Positions 45,925-54,988 of a stretch of DNA of 64,000 nt are shown piece by piece. Location: positions 62,001 through 126,000 of the forward strand of contig JOGW01000013.1 in the NCBI GenBank assembly GCA_000721375.1, written 5' to 3'. The DNA is from Streptomyces sp. NRRL B-3428. GTDB taxonomy: Bacteria; Actinomycetota; Actinomycetes; Streptomycetales; Streptomycetaceae. The notes under the pieces were generated by a model that was not told the DNA's origin, searched no databases, and saw only the letters and a list, made by a program, of their open reading frames with translations. Position numbers and translations under genes: made by a program. Position 1 is the first letter of the stretch, and each line of letters begins with the position of its first letter.

Positions 45925-47507
45925 GGCGGCGGGCGTCCACCGCGAGCAGCTCACGCGCTACGGCCTCAGGCGGTACGCGCGCGGTGCACGCGGTCGGCGG
46001 CGGGAAACGCCCTGCCGGGCGCACAACGCGCCGGCGGATCACCGTCATCGGTGCCCTTCTCACCGCCGTCCTCGCACTGCTCCTCCTCCCCCTCCAGAGC
46101 GCTGCCGCGCACCCCCTCGGCAACTTCACCGTCTCCTCGTACGACGGGATCGTCATCGCCCCCGGACAGGTCCGCGTCGAGCATCTGCAGGACCTGGCCG
46201 AGATCCCCGCCACCCAGGAGCAGAAGCGCATCGAGCGGATGGGGAAGGCGAGTTGGGCGCGGGAGCGGTGCGCGGACGCCGTGGACGGCAGGCTGCTGCG
46301 GGTCGACGGGCGCACGGCGGAGCTCACCCTCACCAGCAGCCAGGTCACGGTCCGGCCCGGGCAGGCCGGGCTCGACACCCTGCGTGTGGAGTGCCGGATC
46401 ACGGCGCCGCTCCCCCGCGACCGCGCACTCTCCCTGACCTTCCGTACCCCTGACGACGGCACGAACGCCTGGCGGGAGATCACCGCGCGCGGCGACCGCA
46501 TGACGCTCAAGTCGGCGGACGTGCCCGCCACTTCGACGTCCGAGCGGCTCACCACGTATCCCCAGCGCCTTCTCGACTCCCCGCCCGAGCGGACCACGGC
46601 CGCCCTCAAGGCCGTACCCGGCGGCCCCGCCCTCGTCGAGAGGGACGAGGAACCCTCCGCCGCCTCGATCCTGCCGCGCGGGGCCGACCGCTGGACCCAG
46701 TCGCTCACGAACCTCGTCGCACGCCATGACCTCACCGCGGGCTTCGCCGCGCTCGCCCTGGCCATCGCGCTCGGCCTCGGCGCCCTGCACGCCCTCGCCC
46801 CCGGCCACGGCAAGACCCTGATGGCGGCCACCGCCGCTGCGGGCGGACAGCGCTCCCTTCGCCAAGTCCTCGCCCTCGGCGCCTCCGTGACGGTCACGCA
46901 CACGCTCGGGGTGTTCGGACTCGGCGCCCTGATCGCCACGGGTTCGGCGGCCGGCCCCTCGGTGGTCTCCTGGCTGGGCATCGCCAGCGGGGTGCTCGTC
47001 TCGTTCGCCGGTGCGCTCCTGCTGCGGCGCGCGTGGCGCCACCGCACACAGAGCGGCCACGGTCACAGCCACTCACACGGGCACGGTCACACGCACACGC
47101 ACACGCACGGCGCGCACGCCCACCCCCACGGCGCGCACACCCACACGCACCCCCCGACTCTCCGTCTGCGCACCACGCTCTTCCTCGGCTTCGCGGGCGG
47201 CCTGGTCCCCAGCCCTTCCGCGGTCGTCGTCCTGGTCGGCGCCACCGCCCTCGGCCAGGCCTGGTTCGGACTGCTGCTCGTCCTCGCGTACGGCATGGGT
47301 CTCGCGCTGACATTGAGCGCTGCGGGCTTCCTCGTCGTACGAGTGGGAGGCAGTGCTCTGGAGCGGCTCGACAAGCGGAACCGTCGCCCCAGGGCCAGGC
47401 GTCTCACTGCCATCGCACACCGCACGATCCCCTTCACGAGCGCTGTCGTCGTCTTCGCCCTTGGGTGTGGATTGGCGCTCAAGGGGGCGGCAACTGCGCT
47501 TGGTTGA
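45921..47507 (+). CDS. NicO-type nickel/cobalt transporter with exported N-terminal domain and His-rich loop
   Basis: 528 residues. After a basic N-terminus and signal (ALLTAVLALLLLPLQSAAAHP) comes a soluble domain, residues about 55-250, beginning HPLGNFTVSSYDGI. The membrane part has six to seven helices with the NicO motif LGALHALAPGHGKTLMAAT, first His at 290, and a loop at about 377-409 made mostly of His/Gly/Thr (HGHSHSHGHG, THTHTHGAHAH). The RcnA/NicO group exports or imports Ni and Co. Last gene of the set DUF4331, TPR, transporter. Confidence 0.9.
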   Translation: MRRRASTASSSRATASGGTRAVHAVGGGKRPAGRTTRRRITVIGALLTAVLALLLLPLQSAAAHPLGNFTVSSYDGIVIAPGQVRVEHLQDLAEIPATQEQKRIERMGKASWARERCADAVDGRLLRVDGRTAELTLTSSQVTVRPGQAGLDTLRVECRITAPLPRDRALSLTFRTPDDGTNAWREITARGDRMTLKSADVPATSTSERLTTYPQRLLDSPPERTTAALKAVPGGPALVERDEEPSAASILPRGADRWTQSLTNLVARHDLTAGFAALALAIALGLGALHALAPGHGKTLMAATAAAGGQRSLRQVLALGASVTVTHTLGVFGLGALIATGSAAGPSVVSWLGIASGVLVSFAGALLLRRAWRHRTQSGHGHSHSHGHGHTHTHTHGAHAHPHGAHTHTHPPTLRLRTTLFLGFAGGLVPSPSAVVVLVGATALGQAWFGLLLVLAYGMGLALTLSAAGFLVVRVGGSALERLDKRNRRPRARRLTAIAHRTIPFTSAVVVFALGCGLALKGAATALG

Positions 47508-47553
47508 GATAATTTGGTACGGAATGGCGCGGCTGCGGATGGGGGGCTCGTCC

Positions 47554-49230
47554 ATGAGTGAAGTGCCGGGCGCTACAGGGGGCAACGCCGAAGGGCAGCC
47601 GCTGATCGCCGGCCGCTACCGGCTGCTCGACCGTCTCGGTGAAGGCGGCATGGGCACGGTGTGGCGGGCGCGCGACGAGGTGTTGCACCGCGAGGTCGCC
47701 GTCAAGGAGGTCAGGGCGCCCGCCGGGCTGCCCGCGCCCGACGTCGAGCGGATGTACGCCCGCCTGGAGCGCGAGGCGTGGGCCGCGGCCCGGATCTCGA
47801 ACCGGGGTGTCGTCATCGTCTACGACGTCGCGATGCAGGACCACCGGCCCTGGATCGTGATGGAGCTGATCCGCGGTCTCTCGCTCGCCGACGTACTGGA
47901 CGCCGAGGGCCCGATGTCCCCGCAGCGCGCCGCCCATATCGGCGCCGACATCCTCAACGCCCTGCGCGCCGCCCATGAAGCGGGCGTCCTGCACCGCGAC
48001 GTGAAGCCGGGCAACGTCCTGCTCTCCAACGACGGCCGCGTGGTGCTCACCGACTTCGGGATCGCCATGGTCGAGGGCAGCTCGGCGCTCACCATCACGG
48101 GCGAGGTGATCGGTTCGCCCGAATTCCTCGCTCCTGAAAGGGCGTTGGGGCGCACCCCCGGGCCCGAGTCCGATCTGTGGTCGCTCGGGGTGCTGCTCTA
48201 CGCGGCCGTCGAGGGCTACTCCCCGTTCCGCCAGGACACTCCGCTGTCCACGCTGCGGGCGGTGGTCGACGAGGAGCTGCCGCCGCCGCGCCGGGCCGGC
48301 GCACTGGCCCCGGTGATCCGCGGGCTCCTGCGCAAGGACCCCGCCGAGCGGCTCTCCGCCGCGGACGCCGAGCGTGATCTGCGGATCGTCGGCGCGGGCG
48401 GCCAGCCCACGACCGGCTCGCAGATCCCGTACATGCCGACGGTCGCGGCGCCCTCCCCCACGCCTCGCCCGTCTCCGCTGCGGGAGCCGACCACCCCGGT
48501 CGCCTCCGTGCCGCACGCCTCGTCGGCCGCCACGACGGCGGCCTACCCGTCCGCCGAACGCCCGCGCCGGGCCGTCATCGTCCTGGTCGCCGGAATCGCC
48601 GCCATCGCCCTGGCTCTGGGCGGGCTCGCCTACGCCCTGATCAACCGGGACAACGACAAGGACAAGGACGGGGCCACCCAGGGCGCGGGCGGTACGAGCC
48701 AGGGCAGCACGAGCGCTCCCGACGACAAGACCGACGAGCCCGCGAGCCCCAGCACCTCGGACGAGCCCACCGATGACGGCAACCCCACTACCGGTGGCAA
48801 GACAACCGATCCGCCGACCGACCACTCGGTGACGGTGACCCTGGAGCGTACGAACGAGGACTACACCGGCACCTGCGCGCCCGCCGAGGGGGATCTCCCG
48901 CACTTCACCGCCACGTTCACCGTCGGCAGCGTCCCCGTGAGCGTCGAGTACCGCTGGGTCGCCGCGCCCGGAGAGACCACGGATCCCGGCTGGAAGGTCC
49001 TGGACTTCGCCGGCGAGAAGACACAGCAGGTCAATCACATCGAGGGGGGTTACGTACAGGGCGCCGCCTACGACGGTTCGCTCTACGTCGAGGTACGCAA
49101 GCCCGTGACCGCCAAGTCGGACACCGTCACGTACAAGGTCACCTGCGAGGACGTGCCCCCGACCGATGGCGGCGGGGGCACGTACACACCCAACACACAG
49201 GCGTCGGGACTGCTTACGCAACGGCGCTGA
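47554..49230 (+). CDS. Transmembrane Ser/Thr protein kinase (PknB-type) with a novel-looking external domain
   Basis: 558 residues from ATG 47554 (GGGGGG 8 bases upstream); ATGs at 47524 and 47539 are alternatives. Kinase domain about 20-275: glycine loop GEGGMGTVW, Lys51 in VAVKEV, HRDVKPGNVLL, DFG in LTDFGIAM, SPEFLAPE. Then a Pro/Thr-rich juxtamembrane segment, one helix (VIVLVAGIAAIALALGGLAY), a Ser/Thr/Asp-rich stalk, and a C-terminal external domain of about 120 residues with two Cys (TGTCAPAEGDL, VTCEDV) that is not PASTA. It probably senses an extracellular signal. Overlaps the convergent lipase gene by 17 bases. Confidence 0.93.
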   Translation: MSEVPGATGGNAEGQPLIAGRYRLLDRLGEGGMGTVWRARDEVLHREVAVKEVRAPAGLPAPDVERMYARLEREAWAAARISNRGVVIVYDVAMQDHRPWIVMELIRGLSLADVLDAEGPMSPQRAAHIGADILNALRAAHEAGVLHRDVKPGNVLLSNDGRVVLTDFGIAMVEGSSALTITGEVIGSPEFLAPERALGRTPGPESDLWSLGVLLYAAVEGYSPFRQDTPLSTLRAVVDEELPPPRRAGALAPVIRGLLRKDPAERLSAADAERDLRIVGAGGQPTTGSQIPYMPTVAAPSPTPRPSPLREPTTPVASVPHASSAATTAAYPSAERPRRAVIVLVAGIAAIALALGGLAYALINRDNDKDKDGATQGAGGTSQGSTSAPDDKTDEPASPSTSDEPTDDGNPTTGGKTTDPPTDHSVTVTLERTNEDYTGTCAPAEGDLPHFTATFTVGSVPVSVEYRWVAAPGETTDPGWKVLDFAGEKTQQVNHIEGGYVQGAAYDGSLYVEVRKPVTAKSDTVTYKVTCEDVPPTDGGGGTYTPNTQASGLLTQRR

Positions 49231-50020
49231 ACGTGGGGAGATAGCCGCTCGACTGGCCGGTGGCCGTCGGGTGGTAGGACTCGCCGATGTTGACCCAGTT
49301 GACGCTGTGCAGCCATGCGCTGCCGGAGCAGATCTCATGGCCGGTGAACCTGGGCACCACGCTCGCCCAGGTGAATCCGTGGTCGAGGGCGCGCTTCTCG
49401 GTCGCGGCGTTCAGATAGTCGGAGGCCGAGTTGATGGCGGAGCGCTCGGTCTCGCTGAGTCCGGCGAGGCAGGAACCGCCGAGCTTGTAGAAACGGGGAT
49501 AGCCGAGCACCACGACATGGGCGCCGGCCGCGCGGGAGCGGATCGCGTTGTAGGTGTTGTCGAGCCGTCCCGGCAGCGTCGAGTCGACGAACGCCTTGGC
49601 CTGATTGATCCGGGCGAGACAGGAGCTCTCGGACTGTAGGACACAGGTGGTCATCACATCGGCGAACCCGGCGTCGTTGCCGCCGATCGAGATCGACACC
49701 AGGGTGGTGGCCGAACTCAGATTGCCGAGCTGCGAGTTGAGCACGTTGGCGGTGGTGGCGCCCGAGCACGCGTCGAAGTGGAAGGAGGCCGGGGCGTTGG
49801 CGTTCGCCCACAGCCGCGGATACGCACGGGTGCTGCGTTTGCAGTTGCCGCTCGCACTGTCGTAACTGCCGGCCCCTACACCCGAGGAGTAGGAGTCACC
49901 GAGGGCCACATAGCGCTCTCCGGCCGCCGCGGCGCCGGACGCGGAACCCGCCCCTGTGAGGGCGAGCCCGAGAGCGAGGAGGAGTGAGCTGACATAGGCC
50001 GTGATGCGGGCTGGTCTCAT
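49214..50020 (-). CDS. Secreted SGNH/GDSL lipase
   Basis: 268 residues, ATG with GGAGG upstream. Signal peptide to about residue 33. Block I GDSYSSG with Ser43, block III SIGGNDAGF, and block V His250 in YHPTATG. Six Cys in the mature protein suit three disulfides, as in the S. coelicolor and S. rimosus extracellular lipases, which have the same overall length. Hydrolyses medium- to long-chain esters outside the cell. In-frame ATG and GTG codons further upstream lack the ribosome binding site. Confidence 0.95.
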   Translation of the reverse strand: MRPARITAYVSSLLLALGLALTGAGSASGAAAAGERYVALGDSYSSGVGAGSYDSASGNCKRSTRAYPRLWANANAPASFHFDACSGATTANVLNSQLGNLSSATTLVSISIGGNDAGFADVMTTCVLQSESSCLARINQAKAFVDSTLPGRLDNTYNAIRSRAAGAHVVVLGYPRFYKLGGSCLAGLSETERSAINSASDYLNAATEKRALDHGFTWASVVPRFTGHEICSGSAWLHSVNWVNIGESYHPTATGQSSGYLPTFSAVA

Positions 50021-50297
50021 GGAACCTCCACTTAGCAGGATCGCTGCCACATCTGTGGTACCAGCCCCCATATGTCACCGGGAGTGTTCATGCCACGAAT
50101 TTTCGGAGCAGGAAGGTTCACCTGCAGAAGGTTTGAGCTCCCGGATTGCCCACTTTCCCCAACTCACCGCAGCGGTACGGTGACTGACTGCTGATCACGT
50201 CGGGAACCGTCCGGGCATTCTGGGCGTCTTGACGTGCCACAGGGACGCGGTCCAAAGTGAAGCCCGGCATCCGGCGCGCTGGGGGGCAAAGTCGCCA

Positions 50298-50741
50298 ATG
50301 CAGACGATCAGTAACGACACCGACAACTCGTCATCCGACGGCAGATCCGCTCAGGCACGCCCGCGTACGGGCGACTTGGCGCTGCTGTTCGCCGGCGCGG
50401 CCACCGCGGTGGTGGTGGTCGGCGCGGTGCTCGCCTTCGGGGACCTGGATTCCCCGTTACGCGGACCGCTCACCCTCCTGCTTCTGCTCGGCGCCCCCGC
50501 GGGCGCCATCGCGATCGCTTTGAACGGGCTGCAACCATGGGGCCGCGTCGTCGCGTCCCTAGTAGGTGGAGCGGCACTCAACCTCCTTGTGGCACAAGCG
50601 ATGCTGGCCATGCACATGTGGTCGGTGCGCGGCGGCATGGTCGCGGTGTGCGGGCTGTCCCTGGCGATCTGGGCCCTCGCACTGCTGACGCGGAAGCATC
50701 CCGTACATCTGCGACGTCCGACGAAGAGCTCCGAGAAGTAG
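50298..50741 (+). CDS. Small four-helix membrane protein at the head of the exopolysaccharide cluster
   Basis: 147 residues. A 25-residue hydrophilic start, then four hydrophobic helices (DLALLFAGAATAVVVVGAVL, LTLLLLLGAPAGAIAIAL, the segment VVASLVGGAALNLLVAQAML, VCGLSLAIWALALL) and a basic tail. No known family recognised. Fifteen bases separate it from the acetyltransferase-like gene, so it is likely cotranscribed; a structural or regulatory part in polymer export is plausible only by context. Confidence 0.72.
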   Translation: MQTISNDTDNSSSDGRSAQARPRTGDLALLFAGAATAVVVVGAVLAFGDLDSPLRGPLTLLLLLGAPAGAIAIALNGLQPWGRVVASLVGGAALNLLVAQAMLAMHMWSVRGGMVAVCGLSLAIWALALLTRKHPVHLRRPTKSSEK

Positions 50742-50756
50742 GGCGGGCCGGCGGAA

Positions 50757-51887
50757 ATGGACATCAGCGTGTACCGGCCGGGCGAGCTGACCGCCGCCGA
50801 CCGGGCGGCATGGACGGCGATGCAGTCCAAGGCGCACCTGCAGGGTCTGCCCGGCCTCGGAAACCCTTTCCTGTCCCCGGAGTTCACCCTCGCCGTCGGC
50901 CACTCCCGGCGCGGTGTACGGATCGCGGTGGCCCGTGAGGCCGGCGAGCCGGTGGCCTTCTTCCCGTACGAGCGCACGCTCGGCGGAGTGGGCCGCGCCA
51001 TCGGGCTCGGCCTGTCCGACTGCCAGGGGGTCGTACACCGCCCCGGCTTCACCTGGGACGCACAGGAGTTGTTACGGGCCTGCTCGCTGGCCGTCTGGGA
51101 GTACGACCACCTCGTCGAGGGCCAGACGGCGTTCGAGACGACCCGCACCGCGGGCTACGCCTCCCCCGTGATCGACATCGACCAGGGGTACGCGGCCTAT
51201 CTGGACCGGCTCAAGGTGCGCTCACCGAAGTTCACCCGCACCACGCTCGCCAAGGACCGCAAGCTGGAGCGGGAGCACCCGCGGGTGCGGTTCGTGCACG
51301 ACGAGCGCGACCCCGGCGCCCTGAGCACGCTCAGGGCCTGGAAGTCCGCGCAGTACCGAAGGACCGGACGCAGCGACCGGTTCGCGAAGCCGTGGATCAA
51401 CCGGCTCGTGGAGCGGCTCTTCCACACGCGCTCGGACACGTTCGCGGGCCAGCTCTCGGTGCTGTACGCGGACGAGCGTCCGGTGGCCGCGCACTTCGGA
51501 CTGCGCTCGGAGCGGGTGCTCGCGTGCTGGTTCCCTTCGTACGACCCGGACTTCCGCAAGTACTCGCCCGGGCTGCTCCTTCACTTGCGGATGTGCGAGG
51601 CCGCGGCCGCCGAAGGAATCGCGTATCTCGATCTGGGGCGCGGCCAGAAGGAATACAAGGACTCCCTCAAGACACGGGAACTGACCGTGTCCGAGGGCTG
51701 GGTGACCCGCCGTCACCCGGTGGCGATCGGACATCGGGCGCGCCGCGCCCCTGCCCGGGCGCTGCGCAACACAGTGCAGAACCGGCCCGAACTCTTCGAG
51801 CCGGCCGACAAATTGCTCAAGACCGCCGGGCGGTTGCGCTCACAGCTCACTAATGGGCGTGACAAAAGGGCTCCTTTTCGTCCTTGA
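50757..51887 (+). CDS. FemAB/CelD-type GNAT acyltransferase of the exopolysaccharide cluster
   Basis: 376 residues, cytoplasmic. The BioF2-like acetyltransferase domain (CelD group) is seen in the C-terminal half: YLDRLKVRSPKFTRTTLAKD, then LSVLYADERPVAAHFGLRSERVLACWFPSYDPDFRKYSPGLLLHLRM and YLDLGRGQKEYKDSLK, which fits family members that modify cell-surface polymers. Probably adds an acyl or aminoacyl group to a sugar. Followed by a hairpin and a promoter-like sequence, so the glycosyltransferase genes may start a new transcript. Confidence 0.85.
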   Translation: MDISVYRPGELTAADRAAWTAMQSKAHLQGLPGLGNPFLSPEFTLAVGHSRRGVRIAVAREAGEPVAFFPYERTLGGVGRAIGLGLSDCQGVVHRPGFTWDAQELLRACSLAVWEYDHLVEGQTAFETTRTAGYASPVIDIDQGYAAYLDRLKVRSPKFTRTTLAKDRKLEREHPRVRFVHDERDPGALSTLRAWKSAQYRRTGRSDRFAKPWINRLVERLFHTRSDTFAGQLSVLYADERPVAAHFGLRSERVLACWFPSYDPDFRKYSPGLLLHLRMCEAAAAEGIAYLDLGRGQKEYKDSLKTRELTVSEGWVTRRHPVAIGHRARRAPARALRNTVQNRPELFEPADKLLKTAGRLRSQLTNGRDKRAPFRP

Positions 51888-52239
51888 TCAGAACTCCGGC
51901 ATTCATGACAAAAATGTGAGACCTCGTTCCAGGTCTTGCCATACAGTCACAGACATCAATACCGTCATACATCCACCCGCACCGGACCATCACTGCACAA
52001 GGGCACCAGGGGAGGGCCAGGGGCCACGATGGATCCCGGTACGGGGCGCGGTAGGGGGGTGCCGTGCTCGGCGAACTGACCACTGCCGAAGCGCGCGCCG
52101 CGCGGCAGCACAGCCAGCTCATCCGGCATGCCGGGAGTTCATTCCGTCATGCCTGTGGGTGAGAACCCCCCTTTCGAACCGGAAACTCATCCGGACTGCC
52201 CGGGGGCGGGCCGTCCACCGGACGAGAGGGACCTGACTC
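51888..52239 (+). other. 352-base intergenic region: hairpin, promoter and a possible short peptide
   Basis: AGACCT (51919-51924) and AGGTCT (51931-51936) form a 6-base-pair hairpin, perhaps a terminator. TTGCCA (51936-51941) and TACCGT (51960-51965), spacer 18, are a plausible promoter for the glycosyltransferase genes, leaving a leader of about 265 bases. Within the leader, GTG 52064 with GGGGGG upstream opens a 32-codon frame ending TGA 52162. Nothing else was recognised. Confidence 0.5.
52064..52162 (+). CDS. Possible 32-residue leader peptide
   Basis: Begins VLGELTTAEARAARQHSQLI and ends RHACG. It has a reasonable ribosome binding site and sits in the long leader of the glycosyltransferase operon. 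Length is too short for codon statistics, so this may be chance. Confidence 0.22.
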   Translation: MLGELTTAEARAARQHSQLIRHAGSSFRHACG

Positions 52240-53127
52240 ATGACTTCTTTCCTCAGCCCGGCAGTACCGGGCAAAGATCCATTAATCACGCCGTCCGAGA
52301 ACGGCCACTCGACTCGGGCCGGACGAATACCCGACCAGTACCGTCCGGTCTCCACTCACCTGGCCATAGCGCCTCCGGTGAGCGTGGTGATCCCCGCCAT
52401 GAATGAGGCGGAGAATCTCCCGTACGTCTTCAAGACCCTGCCCGACTGGATCCACGAAGTGGTTCTGGTCGACGGGAATTCCACGGACGACACGGTCGCC
52501 GTGGCCCGAAAGCTCTGGCCGGACGTCAAGGTCGTCACGCAGCAGGGCAAGGGCAAGGGGGATGCCCTGATCACCGGCTTCGCGGCCTGCACCGGCGACA
52601 TCATCGTGATGGTCGACGCGGACGGCTCGGCCGACGGCCACGAGATCCTCTCGTATGTCTCCGCGCTCGTCTCCGGCGCCGACTTCGCCAAGGGCTCGCG
52701 TTTCGCCAACGGCGGCGGCACCGACGACATGACGCCGATCCGCAAGATGGGCAACTGGTTCCTGTGCGCGGCGGTCAACCGCAAGTTCGGGGCCCGTTAC
52801 ACCGACCTCTGCTACGGCTACAACGCCTTCTGGCGCTACTGCCTGGACAAGATCGACCTCGACTGCACGGGCTTCGAGGTCGAGACCCTGATGAACATCC
52901 GGGTGGTCAAGGCGGGTCTGAAGGTCCAGGAGATCCCCAGCCACGAGTACGTACGGATCCACGGCGCGAGCAATCTGCGCGCGGTCCGTGACGGCATCCG
53001 GGTGCTCAAGGTGATCCTCAAGGAGCGCGCAGACCGCCAACAGCGGCGCAGGCGCGCCCAGTTCGTGGCTCTTCCGGAGGTACGCGGGTACGACAGCGAC
53101 CGTGGTGAAAGGGGCGAGCGGTCTTGA
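52240..53127 (+). CDS. Family 2 glycosyltransferase (DPM1/polyprenyl-phosphate sugar transferase-like)
   Basis: 295 residues. GT-A fold: VSVVIPAMNEAENLPYVFKT, VDGNSTDDTVAVA, and the metal-binding MVDADGS, then KGSRF and DLCYGYNAFWR, which typify dolichol/polyprenyl-phosphate mannosyl or glucosyl transferases. No membrane helices, so cytoplasmic at the membrane face. About 45 hydrophilic residues precede the domain. The next glycosyltransferase gene starts with TTG overlapping this stop (TTGA). Probably charges a lipid carrier or extends the repeating unit. Confidence 0.92.
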   Translation: MTSFLSPAVPGKDPLITPSENGHSTRAGRIPDQYRPVSTHLAIAPPVSVVIPAMNEAENLPYVFKTLPDWIHEVVLVDGNSTDDTVAVARKLWPDVKVVTQQGKGKGDALITGFAACTGDIIVMVDADGSADGHEILSYVSALVSGADFAKGSRFANGGGTDDMTPIRKMGNWFLCAAVNRKFGARYTDLCYGYNAFWRYCLDKIDLDCTGFEVETLMNIRVVKAGLKVQEIPSHEYVRIHGASNLRAVRDGIRVLKVILKERADRQQRRRRAQFVALPEVRGYDSDRGERGERS

Positions 53128-54191
53128 ACGACCCGTGCATCTCCGTGGTGATCTGCGTGTACACCGAGGACCGCTGGGAGGACATCCTCGCGGCGGTCGC
53201 CTCGGTGCGCGCGCAGTCACGGCCCGCTCTGGAGACACTGCTCGTGGTGGATCACAACGAGACGCTTCTGGACAGGCTCACCAAGGAGTACAAGAACGAC
53301 CGCGGACCGGTGCGGGTGCTCGCCAACGCGGGCCCCCGCGGCCTGTCCGCGGGCCGCAACGCCGGAATCGCCGCCAGTCACGGCGATGTGATCGCCTTCC
53401 TCGACGACGACGCGGTGGCGGAGCGCGACTGGCTCCTGCACTTCGCGGAGGCGTACGAGGATCCGGACGTCATGGCGGTGGGCGGGCGGACCATGCCCAT
53501 CTGGGCCTCGGGCCGGCGCCCCGACTGGTTTCCGGCCGAGTTCGACTGGGTCGTGGGCTGCACGTACAAGGGGCTGCCCGAGGGTCTGGTGCGGGTGCGC
53601 AACGTGCTCGGCGGCAATGCCTCGTTCCGCCGTGAGGCCTTCTCGGTCGCCGGGGGGTTCGCGACCGGGATCGGCCGCGACGGCGACAAACGGCCGCTCG
53701 GCTGCGAGGAGACGGAGCTGTGCATCCGCCTCACGCGCGCGATGCCCGAGGCCGTGCTCCTGATCGACGACCGTGCGGTGATCCACCACCGGGTGCCCGA
53801 GGTGCGGGAACGCTTCGGCTACTTCCGTACGCGTACGTACGCGGAAGGCCTCTCGAAGGCTCTGGTGGCCCGAAGTGTGGGCAGTGGGAAGGGACTTGAG
53901 TCCGAGCGTCGCTACACCACTCGTGTGCTGCCCGCCGGAGTCGCCCGCGGGCTGCGCGACGCACTGCTTGGCCGGCGCGGGGGTGCGGGCCGGGCGGGAG
54001 CGATTGTGGCCGGAGTGGCCGGGGCTGCCGGTGGGTACGTAATCGGGAGCGTTCGGGCCCGCAGGGGAGGTGGGTCCTTCCGCGTCGCCGAGATCTCCAT
54101 GCCCGGGCAGCGCACCGCCGAGGTCACCGAGCCCGGACACCGCACCACCGAGGCGACCGTGGACGCGGACGGTGAGGGGGCCGCGGCATGA
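53124..54191 (+). CDS. Family 2 glycosyltransferase with C-terminal extension
   Basis: 355 residues from TTG 53124 (TTGA overlap). GT2 motifs: ISVVICVYTEDRWEDI, GPRGLSAGRNAGIAASHGDVIAF, the DDD metal site in AFLDDDAVAE, and LGGNASFRREAF followed by GCEETELCIRL, a base-like acidic pair. The last 80 residues are basic with a Gly/Ala stretch (VAGVAGAAGGYVIGSV) that may be a membrane-associated helix. Likely adds a sugar to the polysaccharide unit. Ends in ATGA overlap with the deacetylase gene. Confidence 0.9.
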   Translation: MNDPCISVVICVYTEDRWEDILAAVASVRAQSRPALETLLVVDHNETLLDRLTKEYKNDRGPVRVLANAGPRGLSAGRNAGIAASHGDVIAFLDDDAVAERDWLLHFAEAYEDPDVMAVGGRTMPIWASGRRPDWFPAEFDWVVGCTYKGLPEGLVRVRNVLGGNASFRREAFSVAGGFATGIGRDGDKRPLGCEETELCIRLTRAMPEAVLLIDDRAVIHHRVPEVRERFGYFRTRTYAEGLSKALVARSVGSGKGLESERRYTTRVLPAGVARGLRDALLGRRGGAGRAGAIVAGVAGAAGGYVIGSVRARRGGGSFRVAEISMPGQRTAEVTEPGHRTTEATVDADGEGAAA

Positions 54192-54988
54192 GCAGCCAGG
54201 CAGTACCGATACTGATGTACCACGCGGTCGCGCACGCACCGGCGCCCGCGACACATGAACTGTCCGTCTCGCCGCAGGCGTTCGCGGAGCAGATGGAGGT
54301 GCTCGCGGCGGGCGGCTTCACCCCCGTCACGACGGCGCGGCTCGCCGCGGCCTGGCGCGAGAGCCGCCCGCTGCCGCCCAAGCCCGTGCTCATCACCTTC
54401 GACGACGGCTACGAAGGCGTGCACGGGCATGCGTTACCCGTCCTGGCCCGGCACGGCTTCACGGCGACGGTGTTCGTCACCACGGGCTGGCTGCGCGGGC
54501 CGTACGACACGGGCGGCGCGCTCGACACGATGCTGGACTGGCAGCAGGTCAAGTCGCTGGGTCATGCGGGCCTGGAGATCGGCGGGCACACCCACACCCA
54601 TCCCCAGCTCGACCAACTCGGCGCGGCCGCGCTGCGGTTCGAGCTGCTGCGCTGCCGCGAGATCATCGGCGACGAGACGGGGACCCGTCCGGCGTCCTTC
54701 GCGTATCCGTACGGCTACTCCGACGCGGCGGTACGCCGGGAAGTGCGCGCCACGGGCTTCGGCCAGGGGCTGGCGGTGGGCAACCACCTCGCGCGCCGCC
54801 GCCAGGGCCCGTACGCACTGCAGCGGCTCACGGTCCGCCGCCGCACCACAACCGAGGAATTCGCACGGTACGTGGAGGGCCACGGCGTGGCCCGCACCTT
54901 CGCGAAGGACCGTGCGTTGACCAAGGGCTACGCCCTAGTCCGAAGAACTCGCAAGCTCCGCCGAAAGGCCGGCCTCACCCGTGTCTGA
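54188..54988 (+). CDS. Polysaccharide deacetylase (NodB homology, CE4)
   Basis: 266 residues. CE4 motifs: ILMYHAV near the N-terminus, TFDDGYEGV (metal Asp and catalytic Asp), GGHTHTHPQLDQL (His pair), FAYPYGYSDAAVRREV. No signal peptide, so it may act on lipid-linked sugars in the cytoplasm or be exported otherwise. Removes N- or O-acetyl groups from the polymer. ATG overlaps the previous stop; the next gene begins 8 bases before this one ends. Confidence 0.93.
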   Translation: MSSQAVPILMYHAVAHAPAPATHELSVSPQAFAEQMEVLAAGGFTPVTTARLAAAWRESRPLPPKPVLITFDDGYEGVHGHALPVLARHGFTATVFVTTGWLRGPYDTGGALDTMLDWQQVKSLGHAGLEIGGHTHTHPQLDQLGAAALRFELLRCREIIGDETGTRPASFAYPYGYSDAAVRREVRATGFGQGLAVGNHLARRRQGPYALQRLTVRRRTTTEEFARYVEGHGVARTFAKDRALTKGYALVRRTRKLRRKAGLTRV

